Origin: Bacillus sp. Marseille-P3661
GTDB lineage: Bacteria > Bacillota > Bacilli > Bacillales > Bacillaceae_J
Assembly (NCBI RefSeq): GCF_900240995.1
Contig: NZ_LT965958.1
Span: forward strand, 158,758 to 222,757
Direction of reading: 5' to 3'
DNA length: 64,000 nt
A model generated the notes under the pieces. That model saw nothing but the letters and a program-made list of their open reading frames with translations. It searched no databases and was not told the DNA's origin. Below are positions 1 to 10,343 of the stretch, in pieces. Position 1 is the stretch's first letter. Every line of letters starts with the position of its first letter. Position numbers and translations under genes: made by a program.

Positions 1-1334
<1,334 letters not shown>

Positions 1335-1370
1335 TTAGTTGGCAGTTAATAAAAGGTTGTGGTAGCAACC

Positions 1371-2456
1371 GATGAAGAGGAAAGTTGATCGCAAAATCAG
1401 TGGCAAACCTCTTCATCGAGCCGATGAAAGAGGAAAGGTGATCGCAAAATCAGTGGAAAACTTCTTCATAAGGCAGATGAAGAGGAAAGTTGATCGCAAA
1501 ATCAGTGCTAAACCTCTTCATAAGGCAGATGAAGAGGAAAGTTGATCGCAAAATCAGTGGCAAACCTCTTCATCGAGCCGATGAAGAGGAAAGGTGATCG
1601 CAAAAAAACAGTGGAAAACTTCTTCATAAGGCAGATGAAGAGGAAAGGTGATCGCAAAATCAGTGCCAAACCTCTTCATAAGACAAATGAAGAGGAAACT
1701 CAAGTCTAAAAGCATCGCCAAACCCCTTCATAAGGCAGATGAAGAGGAAACTTAAGTCTAAAAGCATCGCCAAACCTCTTCATAAGGCAAATGAAGAGGA
1801 AACTCAAGTCTAAAAGCATCGCCAAACCTCTTCATAAGGCAAATGAAGAGGAAACACAAGTCTAAAATCAGTGCCAAACCCCTTCATAAGGCAAATGAAG
1901 AGGAAACTTAAGTCTAAAAGCATTGCCAAACCCCTTCATAAGGCAAATGAAGAGGAAACTTAAGTCTAAAAGCATCGCCAAACCTCTTCATAAGGCAAAT
2001 GAAGAGGAAAGACAAGTCCAAAAGTAGTGCCAAACCCCTTCATAAGGCAAATGAAGAGGAAAGACAAGTCCAAAATCATTGCCAAACCTCTTCATAAGGC
2101 AGATGAAGAGGAAAGTTGATCGCAAAATCATTGCCAAACCTCTTCATAAGGCAAATGAAGAGGAAACTCAAGTCTAAAAGCATCGCCAAACCCCTTCATA
2201 AGGCCGATGAAGAGGAAACTTAAGTCTAAAAGCATCGCCAAACCTCTTCATAAGGCAAATGAAGAGGAAAGACAAGTCCAAAAGTAGTGCCAAACCCCTT
2301 CATAAGGCAAATGAAGAGGAAACACAAGTCCAAAATCAGTGCCAAACCTCTTCATAAGGCAAATGAAGAGGAAACTTAAGTCTAAAAGCATTGCCAAACC
2401 TCTTCATAAGGCAAATGAAGAGGAAAAGTCAAAAATCAGTGCCAAACCTCTTCATA
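1371..2456. repeat. Tandem array of 52-bp hairpin repeats (array 1, about 21 units)
   Basis: About 21 head-to-tail units follow one another with the core ATGAAGAGG at 1372, 1424, 1477, 1529, 1581, 1635, 1687 and then every 52 bp to 2415. Each junction forms a hairpin CCTCTTCAT-N7-ATGAAGAGG (9-bp stem, 7-nt loop), followed by a 27-nt linker. Two linker types occur: one carrying TTGATCGCAAAATCAGTG (first six units and again near 2103) and one carrying AAGTCTAAAAGCATCGCC or its AAGTCCAAAA variant. Some units have a C in place of a T in the left arm, which weakens the stem. No ORF or unique spacers are present. The function is unknown. Confidence 0.95.
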
Positions 2457-2571
2457 AAGATGATAAAACAGCGATATTAATTACAATAAATTGACAAATC
2501 AACTCCAGAATATTAACGGTTTCTTTACCTAATAATACGTTATGTGTATTAAATAGGAGGAGGAACTTTAT

Positions 2572-2937
2572 ATGTCAGAACAAACATTATACGAAAAAGT
2601 TGGCGGAAAAGAAGCAATAGGAAAAGTAGTTGATTATTTTTACGATGAGTTGGTGTTAAAGGATCCGACTGTAAATCATTTCTTTGAAAATACCGATATG
2701 GCAAAACAGCGAGATCATCAAACAAAATTTATCAGCTTTGCTTTAGGTGGTCCTAATCAATATTCAGGCGCTTCAATGGCCAAAGCACACGAGGGAATGA
2801 ATTTGCAACCTGAGCATTTTAGCGCTATCGTTAAGCATCTTCATGATGCGTTAGCGCACTTTGGTGTAAGCGAGGCGGATATTGATACAGCTTTATCTAA
2901 AGTGGCATCTTTAAAAGATGATATTATTTATAAATAA
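2572..2937 (+). CDS. Group I truncated haemoglobin
   Basis: A 121-residue protein of the 2-over-2 (truncated) globin family, cytoplasmic and haem-binding, usually tied to oxygen or nitric-oxide chemistry. It has the N-terminal LYEKVGG, the B10 tyrosine region DYFYDELV, and the proximal histidine in the AHEGMNL segment. Length and the FALGGPNQYSGASM loop fit group I (GlbN-like) better than the longer YjbI-like group II. The start has a strong GGAGGAGGAAC site just upstream. It stands alone after the hairpin array and is followed by its own terminator, so it is probably monocistronic. Confidence 0.9.
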   Translation: MSEQTLYEKVGGKEAIGKVVDYFYDELVLKDPTVNHFFENTDMAKQRDHQTKFISFALGGPNQYSGASMAKAHEGMNLQPEHFSAIVKHLHDALAHFGVSEADIDTALSKVASLKDDIIYK

Positions 2938-2996
2938 AAACATATTTGCGGCGATTTGATGGGTAACAGTCTCTTGAAAAAGAAATTTGCATAGCA

Positions 2997-3040
2997 AAAC
3001 GCATGGGAAGCATTCAAAATGAATTCCCATGCGTTTTTTG
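2997..3040 (+). terminator. Rho-independent terminator after the truncated haemoglobin gene
   Basis: Inverted repeat ACGCATGGGAA ... TTCCCATGCGT followed by six T residues. Confidence 0.9.
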
Positions 3041-3217
3041 TTATACGAAAGAAAATGTAATGGTTGTCATTTTTTCAAGTAGGTTATCAGAAGTATACTT
3101 GCTGTGATCCATTTTCCAGAGGGATAAAAACAATTTTAATAAAACAATTTTAGAACGAATACAATGTAGTAAGTTAAACTCTAAAAATTTTTCGACCGTG
3201 GAAGTGAGGTGTTACAG

Positions 3218-4621
3218 TTGTTTCTGAAACCTTTTGAAACAAAGCAGATGCTGGAGGCTATTTTAAGCAGTCTTGATGAAGCCATTCATGTTGTAAATTC
3301 TGAAGGTGTGACGATTTTTTACAATGAAGTAGCAGCGAAACATGATGGAGTAGGGATAGACGAAGTACTTGGAAAACATGTCCTCGATGTATTTCCTTCT
3401 TTAGTTCGTGAAACTAGTACACTTCTTAAGGTAATGGAAACAGGTAAACCAATTTTTCAACAGCCACAAACATATAAAAACAGTAAAGGGCAACTTATTG
3501 ATACAGTGAATACGACTTTACCAATTAGAGCAGGGGAGCAAATAATTGGTGCGGTTGAGATCGCGAAGGATCTAACAACAGTTAAGCAACTTTCACAAAA
3601 GCTTATTGATCTACAACAAAAAGTAGATAAAAAAACGAATAAGCCGATCTCAATGTCTGGTGCAAAGTATGTGTTAAATGATATTATTACATCGTGTGAA
3701 AAAATGGAAAAGGTTAAAATACACGCAGAAAAAGCAGCTCAATCCTCAGCACCTGTTTTAGTATTCGGTGAGACCGGGACGGGAAAGGAGCTTGTCGTAC
3801 AATCTATTCATAATGGCTCTTCTCGTAAAGATGAACCGTTTATTGCTCAAAACTGTGCAGCATTGCCATCTTCTTTGCTAGAAAGTATATTATTTGGAAC
3901 AAAGAAAGGAAGTTTTACGGGTGCAATTGATCGACCGGGTTTGTTTGAACTAGCACATGGGGGAACATTGTTTCTCGATGAAATCAATTCAATGCCGTTA
4001 GAGATTCAGGCCAAGCTTCTTCGTGTTCTCGAAGATGGAGTAATTCGGAGAGTTGGAGGTACAAATAGCTACGTGATAGATGTTAGGGTTATCGTTGCTA
4101 TGAATGAACATCCTTTAAAATGCATCGAAAATAATATGCTGCGTTCAGATTTATTTTATCGATTAAATGTGTTTTTTATAGAAATTCCTCCATTACGACA
4201 ACGAAAAAAAGATATACCTCTACTAATAGATCATTTTATTAAAAAGTATAACTACAAATACAACAAACTAATTAGTGCAATGGATGACGATGTTCTAGCG
4301 TTATTGGAATCTCATAATTGGCTCGGCAATGTCCGTGAATTAGAGCATGTTATCGAGTATGCCGTAAATATGACCGATGGTGACCGAATTTCAATGTCCA
4401 ATGTACCACTAGCGCTAAGAGAATCCTCAATTTCTCCCAAAGAGCAATCTGGTAAACGTCCACTTCGTTTATATCTAGAGAAAACAGAAAAGAAATTGAT
4501 AGAGCATGCTTTAAATGAAAGTGACGGAAAAATTGCGCAAGCTGCTAAAATCCTTGATATTCCTCGCCAAACACTCCAATATAAACTAAATAAATATAAT
4601 ATAATGAAAGAAACTGATTAA
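3218..4621 (+). CDS. Sigma-54-dependent PAS/AAA+/Fis transcriptional activator
   Basis: A RocR/BkdR-type enhancer-binding protein of about 467 residues. An N-terminal PAS sensor (roughly residues 10-115) precedes an AAA+ domain with Walker A GETGTGKE, sigma-54 contact loop GSFTGA (a GAFTGA variant) and Walker B GGTLFLDEIN. A Fis-type helix-turn-helix (KIAQAAKILDIPRQTLQYKL) closes the protein. TTG at 3218 is chosen because GTGAGGTG lies six bases before it; GTG at 3209 would sit inside that site. It is 18 bp upstream of ablB, and a consensus sigma-54 promoter precedes kamA, so I infer that it senses lysine or a breakdown product and switches on the downstream operon. The ligand is unknown. Confidence 0.93.
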   Translation: MFLKPFETKQMLEAILSSLDEAIHVVNSEGVTIFYNEVAAKHDGVGIDEVLGKHVLDVFPSLVRETSTLLKVMETGKPIFQQPQTYKNSKGQLIDTVNTTLPIRAGEQIIGAVEIAKDLTTVKQLSQKLIDLQQKVDKKTNKPISMSGAKYVLNDIITSCEKMEKVKIHAEKAAQSSAPVLVFGETGTGKELVVQSIHNGSSRKDEPFIAQNCAALPSSLLESILFGTKKGSFTGAIDRPGLFELAHGGTLFLDEINSMPLEIQAKLLRVLEDGVIRRVGGTNSYVIDVRVIVAMNEHPLKCIENNMLRSDLFYRLNVFFIEIPPLRQRKKDIPLLIDHFIKKYNYKYNKLISAMDDDVLALLESHNWLGNVRELEHVIEYAVNMTDGDRISMSNVPLALRESSISPKEQSGKRPLRLYLEKTEKKLIEHALNESDGKIAQAAKILDIPRQTLQYKLNKYNIMKETD

Positions 4622-4639
4622 CGATAAGGAGCTTACATC

Positions 4640-5497
4640 ATGAAAGAACGATATGAATTAAAGGTAATGAAAGCTAGTCATTATGAGGCGCAGTTCTACT
4701 TTGATTATTTTAATGAACGATTACGAATTGTTGATTACCGTGGAAATGTATCATTGATCATGGAAGAAGCAAAAAAAGCGAGCAAACACCATTCGTTTAC
4801 AAAATTAATTTTTCATGCAAGGCCTGAACACTGGCAGCAATTACTAAGTAAGGGCTTTGTTTTAGAAGCTGTTTTTAAAGGTTTTTTTAATGGAACAGAT
4901 TGTTATGCAATGTCCTATTATACCGACTTAAATCGCCGTACTAGCAAGTATTGGGTTGAGGAGGATCACATCATCGCATCTTTATCCACTACTAGCAAAC
5001 CACAAGCGACTCAGAATTCTCAGGATTCCTATCAATTTAGACTTGCAAATGTAAACGATGCTAAAGAATTAGCAGAGCTATACAAACAAGTATTTGCCAT
5101 ATATCCAACGCCAATGAACGACCCTAATTATATTGAGAAAGTCATCGCTGAAGGAAGTCTTTTTTTTGTATCAGAGCATGAGAAAAAGATTGTCAGTGCT
5201 GCATCAGCAGATGTGAATAAAGGCTATCATCATGCTGAAATGACAGATTGCGCTACATTGCCAGATCACAGGAAATACGGCTTGATGAAAAAATTACTCC
5301 AACTTTTAGAAAGAGAACTGCTGAATTCGGGCATTTATTGTGCCTTTTCAATTGCAAGAGCATTATCACCTGGAATGAATGCAGCATTTTATCAATTAGG
5401 GTATAAATATACAGGGCGAATGATCAACAATTGTTATATATTCGATAAAATGGAAGATATGAATGTTTGGGTCAAGGACTTATCGAATATGGAATAG
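4640..5497 (+). CDS. ablB: Beta-lysine N6-acetyltransferase AblB (YodP-like)
   Basis: A GNAT-family acetyltransferase of 285 residues that acetylates the side-chain amine of beta-lysine made by KamA. An N-terminal AblB-specific half (about residues 1-125) precedes a GNAT fold with the acetyl-CoA-binding stretch DCATLPDHRKYGLMKKLL and a C-terminal AFYQLGYKYTGRM. In methanogens and clostridia the product is an osmolyte; in the yod cluster of B. subtilis the homologue sits with degradative enzymes, as here. It follows the sigma-54 activator by 18 bp and probably shares its transcript. The order is activator-ablB-kamA, unlike B. subtilis, where yodP follows kamA. Confidence 0.92.
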   Translation: MKERYELKVMKASHYEAQFYFDYFNERLRIVDYRGNVSLIMEEAKKASKHHSFTKLIFHARPEHWQQLLSKGFVLEAVFKGFFNGTDCYAMSYYTDLNRRTSKYWVEEDHIIASLSTTSKPQATQNSQDSYQFRLANVNDAKELAELYKQVFAIYPTPMNDPNYIEKVIAEGSLFFVSEHEKKIVSAASADVNKGYHHAEMTDCATLPDHRKYGLMKKLLQLLERELLNSGIYCAFSIARALSPGMNAAFYQLGYKYTGRMINNCYIFDKMEDMNVWVKDLSNME

Positions 5498-5556
5498 TCC
5501 TGCATGCTAGAAGAACCATTTATAAAATTTTTTATAACCATTCATTTAATAAACCC

Positions 5557-5637
5557 GCCGAATTTTGATTGGGCATGCCAAGATTTCGGCATCCACAAAA
5601 GTAAAGGGAGAAGTGAATCGGTGCCGAAAATTCAGCA
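5557..5637 (+). promoter_or_regulatory. Putative enhancer (UAS) sites for the sigma-54 activator
   Basis: Upstream of the kamA promoter lie an inverted pair GCCGAA (5557-5562) and TTCGGC (5585-5590), and a near-palindrome TGCCGAAAATTCAGCA (5622-5637, 12 of 16 positions symmetric). Both share the GCCGAA/TTCGGC half-site and end about 50 bp before the -24 element, a usual location for binding sites of sigma-54 activators. The assignment is inference from symmetry and position. Confidence 0.5.
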
Positions 5638-5688
5638 TTTTGATGACTGCAATGCAGCTTAAATGAAGAAGATAGCTCCTTATAATGT

Positions 5689-5704
5689 TGGCACAAAATT
5701 TGCA
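5689..5704 (+). promoter_or_regulatory. Sigma-54 (-24/-12) promoter of the kamA operon
   Basis: The sequence TGGCACAAAATTTGCA matches the SigL consensus TGGCAC-N5-TTGCA. The GG (5690-5691) and GC (5702-5703) dinucleotides are separated by exactly 10 bp. It lies about 50 bp before the kamA start and downstream of symmetric candidate enhancer sites, with the gene for a matching activator about 1 kb upstream. Confidence 0.85.
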
Positions 5705-5752
5705 TTTATAGATTACAAATATATATAGCCAATTATATAAGGAGGAGCTATC

Positions 5753-7174
5753 ATGTTATTTGATTTATATAAGCCAAAACGACATTGGAATGATATAGAG
5801 CTTTGGAAAGATGTCACAGAAGAGCAATGGAACGATTGGATTTGGCAACTAACAAATACCATTCGAACACTTGATGATTTAAAGAAGGTTATTAACTTAA
5901 CTCCAGAAGAAGAAGAAGGCGTAAAAATCTCTACAAAAACGATACCACTGAATATAACCCCCTACTATGCATCATTAATGAACCCAGATGATCCTAGATG
6001 TCCGATTCGAATGCAGTCCGTACCGATTGGAAAAGAAATTTATAAAACAAAATATGACTTGGAAGATCCACTTCACGAGGATGAAGATTCACCCGTTCCA
6101 GGCTTAACACATCGCTATCCCGATCGCGTGCTGTTTTTAGTAACGAATCAATGCTCAATGTATTGTCGCTATTGTACACGCCGTCGTTTCTCAGGTCAAA
6201 TTGGCATGGGTGTGCCCAAAAAGCAACTAGATGGAGCAATTGAATATATTAAAAATACACCTGAAGTCCGCGATGTCTTAATATCTGGCGGTGATGGCTT
6301 ACTCATTAATGATACGATTTTAGAATATATTTTGAAAAATTTAAGAGCAATCCCACACGTTGAAATCATTCGAATTGGAACAAGAGCTCCTGTAGTATTT
6401 CCACAACGAATTACTGAAAATCTATGCAATATCTTAAAAAAATATCATCCAGTATGGCTTAACACTCATTTTAATACATCAATGGAAATAACTGAAGATT
6501 CGAAACGGGCTTGTGAAATGCTGGTGAATGCCGGTGTTCCAGTCGGAAACCAAGCGGTTATACTAGCAGGCATTAACGACAGCGTTCCAATTATGAAAAA
6601 GCTGATGCATGATCTTGTTAAGATCCGTGTTCGACCTTATTACATTTATCAATGTGATTTATCTGAAGGAATTGGTCATTTCCGTGCTCCAATTTCGAAA
6701 GGCTTAGAAATTATCGAAGGGTTGCGAGGTCACACCTCGGGTTATGCAGTTCCAACCTTTGTTTGCGACGCACCAGGTGGTGGCGGGAAGATTGCCCTTC
6801 AACCAAATTACTTGATTTCCCAAAGCCCATCCAAAGTGGTACTGCGGAATTTTGAAGGAGTGATTACAACATACCCTGAGCCGGAAAATTATGTGCCAGG
6901 CCGTGCTGATGAGTATTTTAAAGAAGTTTATCCAGACTTTGAAAATAAACATTCAAGAACTGGAATTGCTTCATTAATAAATGATGAGCAATTTAATCTT
7001 GTACCACGTTCACTGCAGCGTATTGATCGTCGTGAAAGCTATCAAAGTAATCCAGAGCATACAAGTTTAAAAGACAAACGTGAAAAAAGAGATCAATTAA
7101 AAGAAAAAAAATATCAAACACAGCTACAGAAAATGCAGTCTCACACCGAAGACAAATCGGAAGAAAACCAATAA
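5753..7174 (+). CDS. kamA: L-lysine 2,3-aminomutase KamA (AblA)
   Basis: A PLP- and SAM-dependent radical enzyme that converts L-lysine to L-beta-lysine, 473 residues, the usual length. The radical-SAM cluster motif is CSMYCRYC, with cysteines at residues 134, 138 and 141, and the PLP lysine is in PGGGGKIALQPNY at about residue 346. The start ATG follows an AAGGAGGAGC site. The C-terminal 60 residues are charged and Lys/Glu-rich, as in Bacillus KamA. It is the first gene after the sigma-54 promoter and precedes the yokU-like gene by about 50 bp. In B. subtilis the equivalent operon is sporulation-controlled, so sigma-54 control here is a notable difference. Confidence 0.97.
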   Translation: MLFDLYKPKRHWNDIELWKDVTEEQWNDWIWQLTNTIRTLDDLKKVINLTPEEEEGVKISTKTIPLNITPYYASLMNPDDPRCPIRMQSVPIGKEIYKTKYDLEDPLHEDEDSPVPGLTHRYPDRVLFLVTNQCSMYCRYCTRRRFSGQIGMGVPKKQLDGAIEYIKNTPEVRDVLISGGDGLLINDTILEYILKNLRAIPHVEIIRIGTRAPVVFPQRITENLCNILKKYHPVWLNTHFNTSMEITEDSKRACEMLVNAGVPVGNQAVILAGINDSVPIMKKLMHDLVKIRVRPYYIYQCDLSEGIGHFRAPISKGLEIIEGLRGHTSGYAVPTFVCDAPGGGGKIALQPNYLISQSPSKVVLRNFEGVITTYPEPENYVPGRADEYFKEVYPDFENKHSRTGIASLINDEQFNLVPRSLQRIDRRESYQSNPEHTSLKDKREKRDQLKEKKYQTQLQKMQSHTEDKSEENQ

Positions 7175-7224
7175 TAACTAGATGTTGAAGCGACTTTATT
7201 ATTTTTTTGAAGGGAGCAAAAACA

Positions 7225-7500
7225 TTGAATTGTGAATGGTGTCTAGAGCCTCATGCAAAGGAATTACGAATGACTGTTTATTGGGAATTACCTGATGGTA
7301 CTCGTGCTATCGAAATTCATGGTACACCAGGTATCAAATGCACATCATGTGGGATGGAGTATCAAAAAGAGTCGGTTATTGAGCAGTTAGAGGATCAACT
7401 GTTATTAATTGATACTTCTAAAATTGGAAAAAGTATTTCATTTAATCAATTAATGGATCAACCTAAATTATTAAAAAGAAATTATTTTAAATTTGATTAA
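7225..7500 (+). CDS. yokU: YokU-family small zinc-finger protein
   Basis: A 91-residue protein with two Cys-x2-Cys pairs (CEWC near the N-terminus and CTSC in the middle), the conserved core YWELPDGTRAIEI and the C-terminal SFNQLMDQPKLLKRNYF. These match the YokU family of Bacillus, often found next to lysine 2,3-aminomutase genes; its biochemical role is unknown. TTG at 7225 is preferred because AAGGGAG lies eight bases upstream and the protein then begins MNCEWC, as expected for the family. It sits in the kamA operon. Confidence 0.85.
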   Translation: MNCEWCLEPHAKELRMTVYWELPDGTRAIEIHGTPGIKCTSCGMEYQKESVIEQLEDQLLLIDTSKIGKSISFNQLMDQPKLLKRNYFKFD

Positions 7501-7563
7501 GTAGTGCTGTATTTCGCAAGGGATAGTGGGAATGCTGTTCCTTGCGAGTTAGAAGGAGAGTTG

Positions 7564-8931
7564 GTGTCCATGAACCAAAAGCCATCATTATTAATAAAAC
7601 CAATGATGAATGACTTTTATCCAACTGCTGTGAAAGGACATGGCGTCTATATTATGGATGATACCGGAAAAAAGTATCTCGACGGTTCATCAGGAGCGAT
7701 TACTGCATCGATTGGTCATACCGTTCCTGAAATTATAACAGCTATGAAGGAACAAGCTGATAAAATTTCATTTGTCTACCGCTCTCAATTTACAACAGAA
7801 CCTGCTGAGAAATTAGCGGCAAAGCTAAGTGAACTAGTTCATGATAACCAGAATTTTTGGTCTTTTTTTGTGAATAGTGGCTCTGAGGCAACTGAAACAG
7901 CGATGAAAATTGTGATTCAACATTGGCAGGAGCAAGGGAATTATCGTAAAAATATCGTTCTGTCACGGTGGATGAGTTATCACGGCATTACAATTGGTGC
8001 TTTGTCGCTTTCGGGGCATATCGGCAGAAGAGAACGGTTTGTTCCTTTATTGGAAGATTATCCAAGTGTATCAGCTCCATACTGTTATCGCTGTCCATTT
8101 AAGCAAACGTATCCCAATTGTGGTCTAATGTGTGCAAATGAATTAGAAATAGCGATCCGCAGGGTAGGTGCCGAAAATATAGCAGCTTTTATAGCTGAAC
8201 CTATTGTCGGTGCAGCGGGAGGTGTTATTGTTCCTCCAGCTCATTATTATCAACAGATAAAAGAGATTTGTGAGAAACATCAAATTCTCTTTATTGCAGA
8301 TGAAGTAATGACAGGGATCGGACGTACAGGAAAAATGTTTGCAATGGAGCATTGGGGTGTGGTACCCGATGTGATTGCACTTGGAAAAGGAATGAGTGCA
8401 GGTTATACACCAATAGCGGCTGTGCTTGTAAGCGACAAAGTAATCGCACCCATTCTCCAAGGCTCAAAATCTATTATGAGCGGTCATACGTTTAGTGCAA
8501 ATCCGCAGTCGGCTGCTGTTGCGCTTGCCGTTCTTGAATTTATTGAAAAAGAAAATCTTGTTGAAAAGTCAGCACAAAATGGTCTTTATTTGCTAGAAAA
8601 ACTAAAGCAACTAGCTGCAAACTATCCGATCATCGGTGATGTTCGTGGAAAGGGTCTAATGATCGGCATTGAATTCGTTAAAAACCGAATTACAAAACAA
8701 ACCTTTTCTAGAAATATCGGACTTACGAATGCTGTCATTAAAAAAGCAAGAGATAAAGGGTTACTAGTCTATCCAGCTTCAGCTGGAAATGATGGAATGG
8801 ACGGTGATGCTATTATCATTGCCCCTCCGTTAGTGATTACAAAAAAAGAAATAGATATGTTGCTTGAATTACTTGAGGAAACGGTCTCTGAAATCCAGCA
8901 GGTATTAGAAGTGAATGAGGAGTTACATTAA
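7564..8931 (+). CDS. yodT: Class III aminotransferase, YodT-like
   Basis: A PLP-dependent class III (omega/beta) aminotransferase of about 455 residues. Motifs include the PLP-phosphate-binding NSGSEATETAMKI, FIADEVMTGIGRTGKMFA, and the Schiff-base lysine in VIALGKGMSAGYTP. A short cysteine-rich insert, YCYRCPFKQTYPNCGLMC, is present as in YodT and related beta-amino-acid transaminases. I infer that it removes the beta-amino group of acetyl-beta-lysine or its CoA ester. GTG at 7564 (five bases after AAGGAG) or ATG at 7570 are both possible starts. The stop lies a few bases before the CoA-transferase A frame. Confidence 0.88.
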   Translation: MSMNQKPSLLIKPMMNDFYPTAVKGHGVYIMDDTGKKYLDGSSGAITASIGHTVPEIITAMKEQADKISFVYRSQFTTEPAEKLAAKLSELVHDNQNFWSFFVNSGSEATETAMKIVIQHWQEQGNYRKNIVLSRWMSYHGITIGALSLSGHIGRRERFVPLLEDYPSVSAPYCYRCPFKQTYPNCGLMCANELEIAIRRVGAENIAAFIAEPIVGAAGGVIVPPAHYYQQIKEICEKHQILFIADEVMTGIGRTGKMFAMEHWGVVPDVIALGKGMSAGYTPIAAVLVSDKVIAPILQGSKSIMSGHTFSANPQSAAVALAVLEFIEKENLVEKSAQNGLYLLEKLKQLAANYPIIGDVRGKGLMIGIEFVKNRITKQTFSRNIGLTNAVIKKARDKGLLVYPASAGNDGMDGDAIIIAPPLVITKKEIDMLLELLEETVSEIQQVLEVNEELH

Positions 8932-8952
8932 TGCATGCTAGGGGTGAAAAGA

Positions 8953-9642
8953 GTGGGGAAGTCAATAAATAAAGTACGAACACTTGAGGAAGCACTTACG
9001 CATATAAACAGTGGCTGTACGTTAATGTTTGGGGGATTCGGAGGGGTAGGCTCTCCCCCAACTTTAATAAAGGGAATGCTTGAAAAAGGTGTACACCAAT
9101 TAACATTGATTGGAAATGATACAGGTTTTCCGAATATTGGAATCGGGAAAATTGTTAGCCAAGGAAGAGCTATAAAAATCATTACCTCTCATATAGGATC
9201 TAATCCAATTGCTGGCCAGTTAATGGTAGAGGGGAAATTAGATGTCGAGTTTTCCCCACAAGGAACGTTAATGGAACGAATCCGCGCTGGCGGCGTTGGA
9301 CTTGGTGGTATTTTAGTAGATATCGGGCTTGATAGTATTATAGAAAATGGGAAACAAAGAATAACGATTGGAGAAAAGGACTATCTCCTTGAAACACCGT
9401 TAACTGCTGATGTTGCAATCGTTTATGCGAAAAAAGCTGATCATTTTGGCAATTTAATTTACGAAACAAGTGCACGAAATACGAATCCATTAGTTGCCAT
9501 GGCCGGGAAGTTTACAATTGCCGAGGTAGAAGAAATTGTTGAGAATGGAGAGCTTGACCCTGAGAGCATCATAACACCGGGCATTTATGTTGACATGGTC
9601 ATCCAAAGTGAAGGAGTAGATTGGAAATGGGCATGGGAGTAG
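8953..9642 (+). CDS. yodS: CoA-transferase subunit A, YodS-like
   Basis: The alpha subunit of a family I (3-oxoacid/acetoacetate-type) CoA-transferase, about 229 residues. Visible are GGFGGVGSPPTLIKG (glycine-rich CoA-binding loop), LIGNDTGFPNIG, FSPQGTLMERIRAGG, the SARNTNPLVAMAG segment and the C-terminal VIQSEGVDWKWAWE. GTG at 8953 has AGGGGTGA just upstream; ATG at 8935 is a longer alternative. It overlaps the start of the beta-subunit gene, as usual for this obligate heterodimer. In this operon the substrate is probably a 3-oxo-6-acetamidohexanoate-type acid; this is inferred from the neighbours. Confidence 0.92.
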   Translation: MGKSINKVRTLEEALTHINSGCTLMFGGFGGVGSPPTLIKGMLEKGVHQLTLIGNDTGFPNIGIGKIVSQGRAIKIITSHIGSNPIAGQLMVEGKLDVEFSPQGTLMERIRAGGVGLGGILVDIGLDSIIENGKQRITIGEKDYLLETPLTADVAIVYAKKADHFGNLIYETSARNTNPLVAMAGKFTIAEVEEIVENGELDPESIITPGIYVDMVIQSEGVDWKWAWE

Positions 9643-10289
9643 ATATCCGAAACCGCATCGCGAAAAGGGCAGCAAAGGAAATTGAAGATGGGATGATCGT
9701 GAATTTAGGAATCGGCATACCCTCACTTGTTGCAAACCATCTCTCTAAAGATATTTCTGTCATGTTCCACGCTGAAAACGGAATTTTGGGGATGGGGAAA
9801 TCGCCAGAAAAAGGAAAGGAAGATCCAACTTTATGTAATGCAGGTGGATTTCCAGTTACGATCGAACCAGCCGCATCATATTTTGATAGTGCGTTAGCCT
9901 TTGGAATGATTCGCGGTGGCTATGTGGATTTAACCATATTAGGCGGGCTTGAAGTTAGTGAAAAAGGCGATCTAGCAAATTGGATTGTTCCTGGTAAAAG
10001 AGTACCTGGAATAGGCGGGGCAATGGAGCTTGCCAATAAAGCCAAAAAAGTGATTGTCCTTATGAGCCATGTTAATAAAATTGGGGAATCGAAAATATTA
10101 ACACAATGTACATTACCTTTAACAGCTAAGAATTGTGTGAATATGATCATTACCGATATGGCAGTCATTGAGGTTACCCAAAATGGATTAATTTTAAAAG
10201 AAGTGATGGCACCCTTTACACCTGAAGAGGTTATCGGTAAAACCGGAGCAACTTTGAAAATTATAGATGACATTATTACGGTTCATTAA
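9627..10289 (+). CDS. yodR: CoA-transferase subunit B, YodR-like
   Basis: The beta subunit of the same CoA-transferase, about 220 residues. It carries the catalytic glutamate in HAENGILGMG, which forms the glutamyl-CoA thioester, and the family stretches NLGIGIPSLVANH, NAGGFPVTIEP and WIVPGKRVPGIGGAMEL. ATG at 9627 is ten bases after AAGGAG inside the end of the alpha-subunit gene; TTG 9621 and ATG 9633 are alternatives. The two subunit genes overlap by about 16 bp, which supports coupled translation. Confidence 0.92.
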   Translation: MGMGVDIRNRIAKRAAKEIEDGMIVNLGIGIPSLVANHLSKDISVMFHAENGILGMGKSPEKGKEDPTLCNAGGFPVTIEPAASYFDSALAFGMIRGGYVDLTILGGLEVSEKGDLANWIVPGKRVPGIGGAMELANKAKKVIVLMSHVNKIGESKILTQCTLPLTAKNCVNMIITDMAVIEVTQNGLILKEVMAPFTPEEVIGKTGATLKIIDDIITVH

Positions 10290-10343
10290 TTAACTTCGTG
10301 GTTTGAACTATCACTCTTTTAGTGGCAGAGGAGGCATGGTTAT

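Noticed and set aside
1371-2456. CRISPR-like array
   Set aside because: Regular repeats are present, but the linkers fall into two recurring types rather than unique spacers, and no cas genes are in the window. The same reasoning excludes 19370-20034.
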